Origin: Amycolatopsis dendrobii
GTDB taxonomy: Bacteria; Actinomycetota; Actinomycetes; Mycobacteriales; Pseudonocardiaceae
Direction: 5' to 3'
Assembly: GCF_014145675.1 (NCBI RefSeq)
Contig: NZ_JACGZW010000008.1
Coordinates: 434,001 to 498,000 of the forward strand
Length of the DNA stretch: 64,000 nt
Shown: positions 55,011 through 63,915 of the stretch, piece after piece
Layout of the letters: every line of letters begins with the position of its first letter
How positions within the stretch are numbered: the stretch's first letter is position 1
Notes under the pieces: generated by a model
What the model was told of the DNA's origin: nothing
Seen by the model: only the letters and a program-made list of their open reading frames with translations
Database searches by the model: none
Position numbers and translations under genes: made by a program

Positions 55011-56033
55011 TCAGCCAGACGCTGCGCCCAGGGCGTCCAGAACGCGTTCGACGTCGTCAGGGCCGTTGTAGAGATGGAAACCGACCCGTACCCGCCCGTT
55101 GCGGACGCTCGCGACGATGCCGGCTTCGGCGATCCGCGCGGGATCGGCTTCCAGCGCCACGATCGCGCTCCCCTGCGGCTCCAGCCCGGCCGCGGTGCGC
55201 AGGGAGTCGGCCAGTGCCACGTTGTGATCGCGCACCGCGGCGAGGTCCAGTGACGCGAAGTAACCGAACGCTTCCGCTGCGCCAACGTGCGACAGCCACA
55301 CCGGCGAAAGGTCGAATCCGCGCGCGTTTCCGGCCAGGCGCAGCGGCATTCCGTATACCGAGGACCACGGATCGTCGCCGGCGTACCAGTTGGCGGCGAC
55401 CGGGCGGGTCCGTTCGTGCGCCCGCGGATGCACCGCGAGCCAGGCGCAGCCGCGCGGCGAGAACAGCCATTTGTAGCCCCCGCAGACGATCCAGTCCGCC
55501 CACGCGACGTCCAGCGGCAGCCAGCCCGCGGCTTGCGTGACGTCGATCATGACCGGCACGCCCGCGGCTTCGGAGGCGGCCCGCAGCGCGGCGGTGTCCA
55601 GCAGCGCGCCGTCGGCGGACTGCGCGAGGCTGACCGCGACGAGGTCGTGGCCTTCGACGTGCTGCGCCAGCTTGGCGAGCGGCGCTTCGGTGACATTCGC
55701 CCGCTGCGCGAACGGGAACGTCACGCTGGTGAATTCGCCTTCGGCGACGAGAACTCGGGCGTCCGGAGCCAATCCGCCGGCGACGTTCGCCGTCAACTGC
55801 GACACCGACGCGCCGATCGCCACCCGGTCCGCTGGGACCCCGGCGAGCCGTGCGAACCCGCCGCGGGAACGGGATACCGCCTCGTCGAAGTCCGACGGGG
55901 CGTCCTTGCCGGTGCGCCACCGGCCGACGGCGGCTTCGACCGCTTCGGCCACCGGCGCGGGCGGGATTCCGATGCTGGGCGTGTTGAGGTATCCGGCGGG
56001 GACAGCGAAGTCGGTGTTTCCTCCGAAGATCAT
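55011..56033 (-). CDS. Class V aminotransferase (cysteine desulfurase-like fold)
   Basis: A 340-aa PLP enzyme. The Schiff-base Lys is in CGGYKWLFSPRG near residue 189. The Asp/Gln pair that binds the cofactor is in VMIDVTQAAGWLPLD near 160-175, and SVSQLTANV near 77 is the phosphate-cradle region. No cysteine desulfurase loop is present, so an aminotransferase or lyase is more likely. ATG has TAATCT 7 nt upstream; that hexamer overlaps the stop codon of the preceding gene, so it may have its own leaderless start. The substrate is unknown. Confidence 0.85.
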   Translation of the reverse strand: MIFGGNTDFAVPAGYLNTPSIGIPPAPVAEAVEAAVGRWRTGKDAPSDFDEAVSRSRGGFARLAGVPADRVAIGASVSQLTANVAGGLAPDARVLVAEGEFTSVTFPFAQRANVTEAPLAKLAQHVEGHDLVAVSLAQSADGALLDTAALRAASEAAGVPVMIDVTQAAGWLPLDVAWADWIVCGGYKWLFSPRGCAWLAVHPRAHERTRPVAANWYAGDDPWSSVYGMPLRLAGNARGFDLSPVWLSHVGAAEAFGYFASLDLAAVRDHNVALADSLRTAAGLEPQGSAIVALEADPARIAEAGIVASVRNGRVRVGFHLYNGPDDVERVLDALGAASG

Positions 56034-56043
56034 GTCTCCCAGA

Positions 56044-56808
56044 TTACGGGAGCAAGGCCGTGATATCGCCGTACGAAGGCGGCTTCATCGGCAGTTCGGC
56101 ACCGTCCCGCACCGAGTCCACTGTGGACAGAGCGGCGGAAAGCGCTACCCGGTAAGGCGTTGAGCCGAGGCTGACCCTCGCCACGCCCAAAGAAGCCAAT
56201 CCGGAGAAAGTGGCTTTCCCGGGCAGATGCAGGAGGTTCACCGGCACGTCGACCGCCTCGACCAGCTCTGCCACGTCCGCTGGTTCGTGCAGGCCGGGAA
56301 CGAAGACGCAGTCGGCACCGGCGTCGGCGTACGCACGGGCCCGGGTGATGGCGTCCGCGGCCGGTCCGGCGCCGAGCCAGTGGGTGTCGGTGCGGGCGTT
56401 GAGGAACATGCCCGGGACGCGTTCGCGCACCTTGGCCAGCAGCGCGGCCTGGACGACGATCGGGGCGAGGGTGTCGGCCCGGCCGTCTTCCAGGTTGATC
56501 CCGGCTACCCCGGCGTCGGCGAGTTCCGCGACGAGGTCCGCTACTTCCTCGGGGTCGGCGGAGAAGCCGTCGGCGAGGTCGACGCTGACCAGGATGTCCA
56601 GGGGCGCCAGCGATTTCGCCAGCGCGACGGTCGCGGCACGGGACTCCGGGGCGCCGTCGGCGAGCCCGGCGGCGGCCGAGACGCCGAGGCTGGTGGTGCC
56701 GACCGCCGGGTGGCCCGCGGCGGCGAGGGCGGCGGCGAAACCGAACTCCCAGACGTTCGGCAGCAACAGCGGACGGCCCGGGACGTGCAATGCGGCGAAG
56801 GAGGTCAT
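56044..56808 (-). CDS. Isocitrate lyase/PEP mutase-family protein
   Basis: A 254-aa TIM-barrel enzyme of the PEP mutase/oxaloacetate hydrolase branch. Metal-binding and active-site blocks are LLLPNVWEFG, VSVDLADGF, INLEDG and FLNARTDTHW; the KKCGH loop of true isocitrate lyases is absent. The ATG at 56808 has TACCGT 7 nt upstream; the GTG at 56817 is the alternative. Probably cleaves or rearranges a small alpha-oxyacid. The aminotransferase gene follows 10 bp downstream. Confidence 0.85.
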   Translation of the reverse strand: MTSFAALHVPGRPLLLPNVWEFGFAAALAAAGHPAVGTTSLGVSAAAGLADGAPESRAATVALAKSLAPLDILVSVDLADGFSADPEEVADLVAELADAGVAGINLEDGRADTLAPIVVQAALLAKVRERVPGMFLNARTDTHWLGAGPAADAITRARAYADAGADCVFVPGLHEPADVAELVEAVDVPVNLLHLPGKATFSGLASLGVARVSLGSTPYRVALSAALSTVDSVRDGAELPMKPPSYGDITALLP

Positions 56809-56857
56809 GTCCGCCACGGTACGACGTCCACGCTTCGGCAGCGGCCGAACTGTCGAC

Positions 56858-57487
56858 TCAGCCTCCGGAACCGCCCGAGAACGCCGCGATCCGCGCCGCG
56901 CGCCGGCCCGCTACGGCCTTGCGGAGCGCGGGAAGGACCGGTCCGGCGAGCTTCTCCAGGTCCTTCAGCCGATCAGCGTGGTGCCGCGCGTCCGAGCGGG
57001 ACATTCCGGCTCCGGACGCCGCGGCGAGAGCGGCCAGCGCCGCGGCAGAAGCGTCCACTTCGGACAGCGGGGCGGTCAGGGCATGGTCGAGCCGCGCGTG
57101 CGCGTCGCGTACTCGCGCCGGGTCGGAAGGCGCCAAAACCTTGCGGCGCAAGACTGAACTGCGGCCTTCTTCAAGCAGCCCCGCCGCGGAGAGTTGTGTT
57201 TCCAGCGACTGCAGCGTGTCGTTCTTGCCGCGCCGCAGCAGCGCGCGCCAGGAGGCCGGGCTGTGCGCGCGGAGGTCGGCGAGCAGATCGTCGAGCAGGA
57301 GGTCGCCGGTCGGGGCGGCATCGGCCGGTTCGGCGTGGCCGCGCTGGTCGCGGAGGTTTCCGCGCAGCACCAGGTCGGTCGCCGCGGCCGCGCGGACCAG
57401 CAGGGCCGCCCGGGGACGCCGGGAGGCCGGGCCGCCGTCGGGGTCGCAGGCGAGGAAGTACGCTCGCGCGGGCAAGGAGTCGCTCAT
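56858..57487 (-). CDS. GOLPH3/GPP34-family protein
   Basis: A 209-aa alpha-helical protein of the GPP34 family, known in eukaryotes as the Golgi phosphoprotein that binds phosphoinositides and retains glycosyltransferases. The core is recognisable in ARAYFLACDPDGG, ALLVRAAAATDLVLRGNL and LLDDLLADL. The ATG overlaps the stop of the upstream membrane glycosyltransferase as ATGA, so the two proteins are made together. The role of bacterial members is not established; membrane association is likely. Confidence 0.82.
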   Translation of the reverse strand: MSDSLPARAYFLACDPDGGPASRRPRAALLVRAAAATDLVLRGNLRDQRGHAEPADAAPTGDLLLDDLLADLRAHSPASWRALLRRGKNDTLQSLETQLSAAGLLEEGRSSVLRRKVLAPSDPARVRDAHARLDHALTAPLSEVDASAAALAALAAASGAGMSRSDARHHADRLKDLEKLAGPVLPALRKAVAGRRAARIAAFSGGSGG

Positions 57488-58923
57488 TGTTTCTTCACCT
57501 CTGGCCAGATCGTTTCCCAGGATTGCTTTCGCCCGGTGTACAGCCACATCAGCCCGGGCACCACTTCAGTCACCGAAGAGAAGTACGGGCGCAGCAACGC
57601 CGGATCGAAGCCCGCGAAAAGCACGTTCTTCGCGGAATCCGGCGGCCGGTCGAAGTACCAGTATCCTCGGTGTCCACTGTAGACATCGTGGATCCCGTAC
57701 CGCGGCCCGTAGTACTCGACGGCCGCGGCGAACGGGTAGATTTCCCCGTATACGGCGGTTTCCCGGCGCACCGGCTCGGGCAGTGACCGATACGCCTGCC
57801 CGACGCCGTCCGCCAGCTGCTGTTGCGCGGTCTCCCCGGCCGCGAACACGGTGCCGAGCGAAATCGGCCCGAACGACGTGGCTTTCATCGAAGCGGGCCA
57901 CACCGGCAGCCCGGCGACGGTGATCGCGGCCGAAAGCGCGAACGCGATTCCGACCGGAATTTTCCACCACCGCACCAGATTCCGTCGCGAAAGCTCGGCC
58001 GCGGCGGCGGCGAACGGCAGCGAATACAGGCTCATCAGATAGTACGAGCGGCCGTGCGTCCCGATGATCACCGCCACGACCAGGAGCAACGCCACCGCGA
58101 GGTACCGGCAGGGCGCCAGGTCCGGCGAACGGAACAGCCGCCACATCCCGTACAGCAGCGCCAGCACGCCGATTCCCGTTCCCGCGCTGAGCAAGCCGTC
58201 GCGCGCGAACGTGAGATAGCCGGGGAATTCGGCCGCGACGACTTCGCCCATCCGGGTGTAGGCCCAGCCGTGCGTGGCTTGCCAGAGCAACGTCGGCAAG
58301 GTCGCCACGACGGCGATCAGCGCGCCCAGCCACAGTTTCGGCCGGGACACCAGGATGCGCGGCCCGAAGAGCAACGCCGACACCAGCACCGCGCCCCACA
58401 GTGCGGGAATCAGGAACTTCGTCTGCAGCGACACGGCGGTGACCGCTCCGGCCCACACGAGCAGGCCGTCGCGCCGGGTCCGCGTCCAGCGCACGAGGAG
58501 GAACACCACGAGCGTCCAGAAGAACGGGTCGAGCGCGTACGTGGCGACCCAGTGGCTGATGATGATCAGCCCCGACGTTGCGTACGCCCCGGCTGCCATG
58601 ACCTGCGCACCACGCCCGCCGCCGAGTTCGCGGGCGGTCAGCGCGGTCACGATCACCCCGGCGCCGGCCGCGAGCGCCATCGGCAGCCGCAGCGCGGCCA
58701 GCGAACCGGGGAACCACTGGTCGAGCGTGCCGGCCAGCAGCGGGACGAGCGGCGGCTGGTCGAAATACCCCCAGCTCAGATGATCTCGACCGGCCACGAG
58801 GAAGTACAGTTCGTCGAAGCCGTGCGCGTACCGGGTGCTCGTCGCCACGAGCAGCGCGACGGCGCCCGCCGCGACCGCCAGCACCGGCAGCCGGGCGAAC
58901 CGCGGGATTCCTTCGCTCGTCAT
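57484..58923 (-). CDS. GT39/ArnT-like membrane glycosyltransferase
   Basis: A 479-aa integral membrane glycosyltransferase of the PMT/ArnT type using polyprenyl-phosphate sugars. The catalytic acidic loop appears near residues 34-44 (YAHGFDELYFLVAGRDH), followed by DQPPLVPLLAGTLD. There are about eleven membrane helices, then a C-terminal external domain of about 110 aa. The acceptor is unknown. Translationally coupled to the GPP34 gene. Divergent from the two-component system, separated by 168 bp. Confidence 0.87.
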   Translation of the reverse strand: MTSEGIPRFARLPVLAVAAGAVALLVATSTRYAHGFDELYFLVAGRDHLSWGYFDQPPLVPLLAGTLDQWFPGSLAALRLPMALAAGAGVIVTALTARELGGGRGAQVMAAGAYATSGLIIISHWVATYALDPFFWTLVVFLLVRWTRTRRDGLLVWAGAVTAVSLQTKFLIPALWGAVLVSALLFGPRILVSRPKLWLGALIAVVATLPTLLWQATHGWAYTRMGEVVAAEFPGYLTFARDGLLSAGTGIGVLALLYGMWRLFRSPDLAPCRYLAVALLLVVAVIIGTHGRSYYLMSLYSLPFAAAAAELSRRNLVRWWKIPVGIAFALSAAITVAGLPVWPASMKATSFGPISLGTVFAAGETAQQQLADGVGQAYRSLPEPVRRETAVYGEIYPFAAAVEYYGPRYGIHDVYSGHRGYWYFDRPPDSAKNVLFAGFDPALLRPYFSSVTEVVPGLMWLYTGRKQSWETIWPEVKKQ

Positions 58924-59091
58924 GGCGTCGAGTCCACCGCGCCGGGCGGGTGCGGGGTAAGCGTGTTCGGTAGCGGGTCGCGGCGACGAAAGTGGATCGT
59001 TTCCGCCCGGGCCGCAACTTTCGGCGGTAGCCCGCCACCCGTGCGGTGCGGATCCGGCGCGGACGGACCGGCGACCGGATACCGTGGCCGG

Positions 59092-60303
59092 GTGACCAGC
59101 ACACGCCGTTCCTGGCCGCGGTCGACCGATTGGCTCTGGCTGGGCGGCGCCGCGCTGGTGTTCGCCTGCCTCGACTTCGGGCTGTTTCTCGCCGCCGGGC
59201 CCACCACCGGTTTCCTCGGGCCGTACGCGACGCTCGTGCTCGAACTCGTCTGCGACGCGTCCCTGCTGCTCCTGGCGCGTTTCCCGAACGCGGTGGCCGG
59301 GCTGCTGATCGCGGCCTCGCTGGCGATGCTGGCGTCCGACCTCTTCTCCCCCGGACTGCTCGTGCCCGCCCGGCAGCCGACGCTGATGACCGTCCCGACG
59401 ATCACGCCGATCGTGCTGGCGCAGCTCGTCCGGCAGCTGGACCGGCGGCGGCTGCTGTGGATCGCCGGATTCCTGGCGCTGCTGGCGACGCGGCCGTGGA
59501 ACCCGGCCTGGAACACGACGCCGTTCGGGCTGCTGAGCACCGCGCTTCCGGTGGCGGTGGCGCTGTATTTCGAGGCGCGGCGGCAGTTGCTGAGTTCGTT
59601 GCGCGACCGGGCCGAGCGTGCGGAACGCGAGCAGCATCTGCTCGCCGAGCAGGCGCTGGCGGCCGAGCGGCGGAGGCTGGCCAGCGAGATGCACGACGTG
59701 GTGACGCACCGGTTGAGCCTGATGGTGCTGCACGCGGGCGCGCTCGGCGTGACGTCGCCGGATCCGTCCGTGAAGTCGGCCGCTGAGGACATCCGTCGCG
59801 AAGGTGCGCACGCGCTCGACGAGCTGCGCGACTTGGTCGGCGTGCTGCGCAATGGCACCGGGATCGAACCTCCGGTGCCGAATCCGCCACTGCCCGGCGA
59901 GGTGGCGGACCTGGTCGCCGAATCGGTGGCGGTCGGCATCGCGACCGAGCTGTCCGTGACCGGAGACCGGACCTCGGTGTCACCGACCGTCGCGCGCACC
60001 GCGTACCGGGTCGTGCAGGAGGCGCTGACCAACATCCGCAAGCACGCGCCGGGCTGCTCGGCCACTGTTTCACTGCGCTACCACCCGGGCGGGCTGGACG
60101 TCGCGGTCGCCAACACCCGCGCGACCCGGCCGCCGGACGCGGCGCTCGCGGGCACCGGCTCCGGCGCGGGGCTGAGCGGGTTGCGCCAGCGGGTCGAACT
60201 CGTCGGCGGGAGCTTCGAGGCGGGCCCGGCGCCCGGCGGCGGGTTCAAGATCGGTGCGATACTTCCCGCCTACGTCCCGACCACGGAAGGTGCTGCCCGG
60301 TGA
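59092..60303 (+). CDS. Sensor histidine kinase (NarL-partner, HisKA_3)
   Basis: A 403-aa kinase with four to five N-terminal membrane helices and hardly any external loop, so it may sense the membrane itself. The phosphorylated His is in SEMHDVVTHRLSLMVLHAGAL near residue 200. The ATPase domain has the N box (VQEALTNIRKHAPG) and the G box (GTGSGAGLSGLRQRV). The GTG has TACCGT 6 nt upstream. Its stop overlaps the regulator start, so they are a pair. Targets are unknown; the divergent ArnT gene is a candidate. Confidence 0.92.
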   Translation: MTSTRRSWPRSTDWLWLGGAALVFACLDFGLFLAAGPTTGFLGPYATLVLELVCDASLLLLARFPNAVAGLLIAASLAMLASDLFSPGLLVPARQPTLMTVPTITPIVLAQLVRQLDRRRLLWIAGFLALLATRPWNPAWNTTPFGLLSTALPVAVALYFEARRQLLSSLRDRAERAEREQHLLAEQALAAERRRLASEMHDVVTHRLSLMVLHAGALGVTSPDPSVKSAAEDIRREGAHALDELRDLVGVLRNGTGIEPPVPNPPLPGEVADLVAESVAVGIATELSVTGDRTSVSPTVARTAYRVVQEALTNIRKHAPGCSATVSLRYHPGGLDVAVANTRATRPPDAALAGTGSGAGLSGLRQRVELVGGSFEAGPAPGGGFKIGAILPAYVPTTEGAAR

Positions 60304-60950
60304 TCACGGTCGTGGTGGCCGACGACGAGCCGATGGTGTGCGCGCACCTGCGCACGATCCTGGGTTCGGCCGGCGACATCGAGGTAGTCGCGCAGGCGCG
60401 GGACGGCGCGGAGGCGGTCGAGGAAGTGGTCCGGCACCGGCCTTCGGTGGTGCTGATGGACCTGCGGATGCCCGGCGTGGACGGGCTGACCGCGATCGAA
60501 CGGATCTGCGCGCTGCCGGAACCGCCCGCGGTCGTCGCGCTGACGACGTTCGACGCGGACACCTACGTCATCCGCGCGCTCCGCGCGGGCGCGGCGGGAT
60601 TCCTGGTGAAGTCGACGCCGCCGGAGGATTTGATCGGCCTCGTGCGGGTGGCCGCGGACGGGCATACCGTGCTGTCGCCGTCGGCCGCGCGCCGGCTGGT
60701 CGCGCTGTCGTCGGACGGCCACCGCCGCGACGACGAAGCCCGCCGCCGGACCGCCGGGTTGACGGAGCGGGAGCGGGATGTGCTGGCGTGCCTGGGCGAA
60801 GGACTGTCCAATGCGGACATCGCAGGCCGGCTGCATCTGGCGGAGGCGACGGTGAAGAGCTATGTGTCGCGGATGCTGGTGAAGCTCGACTGCACGAACC
60901 GGACGCAGGCCGGACTGCTCGCGCACGAAGCCGGGCTCGTCGGCCGCTAG
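60300..60950 (+). CDS. LuxR/NarL-family response regulator
   Basis: A 216-aa two-domain regulator. The receiver has acidic residues in VVADDEP and the phosphorylated Asp in VLMDLRMPG near 53; the switch Thr is in ALTTFDAD and the Lys in FLVKSTPP. The DNA-binding half (about 155-216) has TERERDVLACLGEGLSNADIAGRL in parts, then ATVKSYVSRMLVKL, typical of the NarL group. The GTG overlaps the kinase stop. Ends close to the IclR gene on the other strand, 38 bp away. Confidence 0.93.
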   Translation: MITVVVADDEPMVCAHLRTILGSAGDIEVVAQARDGAEAVEEVVRHRPSVVLMDLRMPGVDGLTAIERICALPEPPAVVALTTFDADTYVIRALRAGAAGFLVKSTPPEDLIGLVRVAADGHTVLSPSAARRLVALSSDGHRRDDEARRRTAGLTERERDVLACLGEGLSNADIAGRLHLAEATVKSYVSRMLVKLDCTNRTQAGLLAHEAGLVGR

Positions 60951-60988
60951 CCCGGGGGCGGCACGATGCCGGACTCGTCGGCCGCGAG

Positions 60989-61666
60989 CTACTTCAGCAG
61001 GGAGCCCAGCCGCTGCGCGGAGGCCACTACCAACCGGCCCAGCTCGTCCGGGTCCGGCGCCTCGAACAGCGACAGCCCGATGCTCGTGCCCGGCGCGTCC
61101 CGGCCGGTCGGCACCACCGCGGAAATCCCGGTGATCCCCGGCGCGATCTCCCCCACCGACACCGCATAACCCCGCGAACGGGCGCGGGTGATCTCCTCGC
61201 GTTCGCCTTCCACCGGCGGCTCCGCCGAGAGCAGCGCGAGCCCGGCCGATCCGCGTCCGATCGGGTCGAGCTGGCCGCTGCGGAACGACACGTGCATCCG
61301 CGCCTGCCGCGGTTCCACGATCATCAGCATCCGCACCTGCTCGGCGTTCTCGCGGACGACCAGGTGCGCCGACGCTCGGCCGGCGTCCGAAAGCTCCTCC
61401 AGCACCGGGCGCGCGAGCGTACGCAGGTCCTGCTCCACCGGTTCGGCCAGGCGCACCAGGCCGGTGCCGAGCGAGATCCGCTTGAACCGGTCGCGGCGGC
61501 ACAGGTGGTGCGCCTCCAGCGTGCGCACGAGGCGGTGCGCGACCGTGCGGTGCACGCCGATCCCTTCGGCGATCTCGGTCATCGTGAGCCCCTGCGGGTG
61601 CTCCACCAGCAGCTCCAGCACCTGAAGCCCGTGGCTCAGCGTCTTCGACGTCCCCGATTCGGACAC
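60989..61666 (-). CDS. IclR-family transcriptional regulator
   Basis: A 225-aa regulator. The N-terminal winged helix (LTMTEIAEGIGVHRTVAHRLVRTLE split as residues 27-51) is followed by the IclR effector domain with LRTLARPVLEEL and GITGISAVVPTG. AGGGAG lies 4 nt before the GTG. It diverges from the SnoaL/SDR gene cluster, with an inverted repeat at 61712-61735 between them, so it probably controls that cluster in response to a pathway intermediate. Confidence 0.9.
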   Translation of the reverse strand: MSESGTSKTLSHGLQVLELLVEHPQGLTMTEIAEGIGVHRTVAHRLVRTLEAHHLCRRDRFKRISLGTGLVRLAEPVEQDLRTLARPVLEELSDAGRASAHLVVRENAEQVRMLMIVEPRQARMHVSFRSGQLDPIGRGSAGLALLSAEPPVEGEREEITRARSRGYAVSVGEIAPGITGISAVVPTGRDAPGTSIGLSLFEAPDPDELGRLVVASAQRLGSLLK

Positions 61667-61711
61667 ACGACTCCCTTGACGACAGCTTGTCCGGCGACCT
61701 ACTGTTCCTAC

Positions 61712-61735
61712 ATATCGCACGGTGCGTGCGAATAT
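61712..61735. promoter_or_regulatory. IclR-type operator candidate
   Basis: ATATCGCAC and GTGCGAATAT form near-perfect inverted arms, with a smaller perfect dyad CGCAC-G-GTGCG inside (61716-61726). It is AT-rich at the ends and sits between the divergent IclR and SnoaL-like starts (46 and 49 bp away), a common arrangement for IclR operators. Confidence 0.5.
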
Positions 61736-61783
61736 AGCACGTTTGCCGCTCCAGGCAACTCCCCCGCGGATCGAGGTTCGGAC

Positions 61784-62203
61784 ATGAGCGAGGTACCCGT
61801 CGAGGACGTGCTGGCGGTGCATCAGCTCTACGGCCGCCAGAGCCACGCCATCGACTCCGGGCAGGCCGCGCGCTGGGCCGCCACGTTCACCCCGGACGGG
61901 GAGTTCGTCTCGCCCAGCTACCCGGAGCCCGAGGCCGGCACCGCCGCGCTGACCGCGTTCGCCGAGCGGTTCCACGCCGGATGCGTCGAGTCCGGCGAGC
62001 GGCTGCGGCACGTGGTGTCCACAGTGGAGGTCCGATCAGGACAGTCCGAGGACACCTTGCGAGCGCTGGCTTACCTGCAAATCGTCGGGACGCCGGAAGG
62101 CGGCGCCCCGCGACTGCACCGGCTCACCGTGCTGGACGACGAACTCGTGCGCACCGCGGAAGGCTGGCGCGTGCGCCGACGCACCGTGCACCGCGAGCCT
62201 TGA
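61784..62203 (+). CDS. SnoaL-like (nuclear transport factor 2 fold) protein
   Basis: A 139-aa small alpha+beta protein of the SnoaL_4/NTF2 type, used as isomerase, dehydratase or hydroxylase partner in aromatic or steroid pathways. The patterns are LYGRQSHAIDSGQAARWAATF and TPDGEFVSP with the internal pocket, and HRLTVLDDELVRTAEGWRV at the end. GAGG lies 9 nt before the ATG. First gene of the catabolic cluster; followed by palindrome copy 5 and two SDRs. Catalysis is not proven; it could be a binding protein. Confidence 0.82.
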   Translation: MSEVPVEDVLAVHQLYGRQSHAIDSGQAARWAATFTPDGEFVSPSYPEPEAGTAALTAFAERFHAGCVESGERLRHVVSTVEVRSGQSEDTLRALAYLQIVGTPEGGAPRLHRLTVLDDELVRTAEGWRVRRRTVHREP

Positions 62204-62208
62204 CCACG

Positions 62209-62252
62209 TCGTGAGTGTTCATGCCGGTGAGAACCGGCATGAACACTCACGA
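62209..62252. repeat. Intergenic palindromic repeat, copy 5
   Basis: Perfect 20-bp arms, TCGTGAGTGTTCATGCCGGT and its complement, around a GAGA loop (a GNRA-type tetraloop in RNA). Starts 5 bp after the SnoaL stop and ends 30 bp before the SDR start. As both genes are on the plus strand, it may separate or attenuate the SnoaL and SDR transcripts. Confidence 0.88.
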
Positions 62253-62282
62253 GACCCGCCCACCCTCACCTAGGAGCCCTCC

Positions 62283-63128
62283 TTGACCACCCCCGTCCCT
62301 CCCCTCGCCCCCACCGGCCCCGGCCGGGTGCTGCACCAGCCCGCGACCGCGCGCTACCCGGAGATGCCGGGCAAGGTCGCCGTGGTCACCGGCGCGGCCC
62401 GAGGCATGGGCGCGCGATTCGCCGCCGGTCTCGCCACCCGCGGGGTGCACGTGGTGGGCGGCGATCTCGACACCGCCGCGATGACCGCCACCGCCGACGA
62501 CCTCACCGCCGCGCTGGCCGCGGAGTCCCTTGAGGACAAGCCGGGCCGGATCGTCGCGTCCGCTGTCGACGTCACCCGCGCCGAGGACCACGTCGCGCTC
62601 GCCCAGCGCGCGATCGACGAGTTCGGCCGCATCGACTTCTGGGTCAACAACGCCGGAATCTTCCCCTACGCCGAGGTTCCCGACATCACCCCGGAGCAGA
62701 TCCGCTCGACGCTTTCGGTGAACGTCGAGGGCGTGCTGTTCGGCGCGCAGGCCGCGGCCGCGCGGATGGAGCCGGGCAGCGCGATCGTCAACATGGCGTC
62801 GGTGTCCGCGGTCCGCGTGCGCAAGGGCCGCGCGGCGTACTGCAGCTCGAAGGCCGCGGTCGCGCACCTCACCGAATCGCTCGCGGTGGAGCTCGGCGAC
62901 CAGGGCATCCGGGTCAACGCGATCGCCCCCGGCTACATCGACACCGAGATGACCCGCTGGATCCAGGACGACGCGCCTGCGCTGGCGAAGGCGCTCGACG
63001 CGGTGCCGCTGCACCGGATCGGCTCGCCGGAAGAGGTGTGCGGCGTGCTGCTGTTCCTGCTTTCGGACAGCTCGCGGTACGTGACCGGGCACAGCCTCGC
63101 GGTCGACGGCGGCTCCCGGCATGTCTGA
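62283..63128 (+). CDS. Short-chain dehydrogenase/reductase 1
   Basis: A 281-aa classical SDR. Nucleotide motif TGAARGMG near residues 38-45, NNAG near 122, catalytic Ser in ASVSA and Y-x3-K in YCSSK near 183-187; the C-terminal VTGHSLAVDGG is typical. The TTG start has AGGAG 7 nt upstream. Its last 8 bp overlap the second SDR gene, so translation is coupled. Likely oxidises an alcohol group in the cluster's substrate; the cofactor is probably NAD, because an acidic Asp follows strand 2 (GGDLD). Confidence 0.88.
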   Translation: MTTPVPPLAPTGPGRVLHQPATARYPEMPGKVAVVTGAARGMGARFAAGLATRGVHVVGGDLDTAAMTATADDLTAALAAESLEDKPGRIVASAVDVTRAEDHVALAQRAIDEFGRIDFWVNNAGIFPYAEVPDITPEQIRSTLSVNVEGVLFGAQAAAARMEPGSAIVNMASVSAVRVRKGRAAYCSSKAAVAHLTESLAVELGDQGIRVNAIAPGYIDTEMTRWIQDDAPALAKALDAVPLHRIGSPEEVCGVLLFLLSDSSRYVTGHSLAVDGGSRHV

Positions 63129-63915
63129 CGCCACCGAAGCCGTGCGCTACCCGGACGTCGTGCTCGTGACGGGCGCGGCGAACGGGATGGGCGCGCAGCA
63201 CGCCCGCGCGCTCGGCGAACGCGGCGTGCACGTCTGCGTCGCGGATTTCGCTGGTGCGGACGAAATCGCCGAGGAGATCCGCGCGGCCGGTGGTGCGGCG
63301 ACGCCGTACACAATGGACGTTGTCGAACCAGCACAGTGGACTCGCGTGCTCGACCGGATCCGCACCGAACACGGTTCGCTCGGCGGGCTCGTGAACAACG
63401 CGGGCATCTCGCGGCGGCTGGAATTCCAGGACACCACCGCCGAGGTCTGGGACCGGGTGCTCGCGGTGAACCTGTCCGGGCCGTTCCACGGGATGCGCGC
63501 GGCCGCGCCGCTGATGCGCGATTCGGGCGGCGGTTCGATCGTGAACATCTCGTCGATCTCCGGCCAGATCGGCTACTTCTCCCCCGCCTACTCGGCGAGC
63601 AAATGGGGGCTGACCGGACTGTCGAAGTCCGCCGCGGGCAATTTCGCGAAGTGGCGGATCCGGGTCAACTCCGTCCATCCGGGGCTGGTCGGCACCGGGC
63701 TGCTGGCCGGCGCGGACGCGTTCGTCAAGTCCGCTGTGGACAGTGTGCCCGCCGGAAGGATGGCCGATCCCCAGGAAATCACCGACACGGTGCTGTTCCT
63801 GCTTTCGGACCGGTCCACCTACTTGACCGGGAGCGAGGTCACTGTGGACGGCGGTCTCGTCTCGAACGGTCTCTACCATCGCATTCTCGCCGAAACCGGA
63901 GGTGATCTCGGATGA
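63121..63915 (+). CDS. Short-chain dehydrogenase/reductase 2
   Basis: A 264-aa classical SDR with TGAANGMG near 17-24, NNAG near 92, Ser in NISSISG and Y-x3-K in YSASK near 160-164. Similar in layout to SDR 1 but clearly diverged, so not a recent duplicate. VADFAG after strand 2 suggests NAD. ATG lies within the end of SDR 1, and its stop overlaps the FAD-enzyme start as ATGA. Probably acts in the same pathway. Confidence 0.9.
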   Translation: MSDATEAVRYPDVVLVTGAANGMGAQHARALGERGVHVCVADFAGADEIAEEIRAAGGAATPYTMDVVEPAQWTRVLDRIRTEHGSLGGLVNNAGISRRLEFQDTTAEVWDRVLAVNLSGPFHGMRAAAPLMRDSGGGSIVNISSISGQIGYFSPAYSASKWGLTGLSKSAAGNFAKWRIRVNSVHPGLVGTGLLAGADAFVKSAVDSVPAGRMADPQEITDTVLFLLSDRSTYLTGSEVTVDGGLVSNGLYHRILAETGGDLG

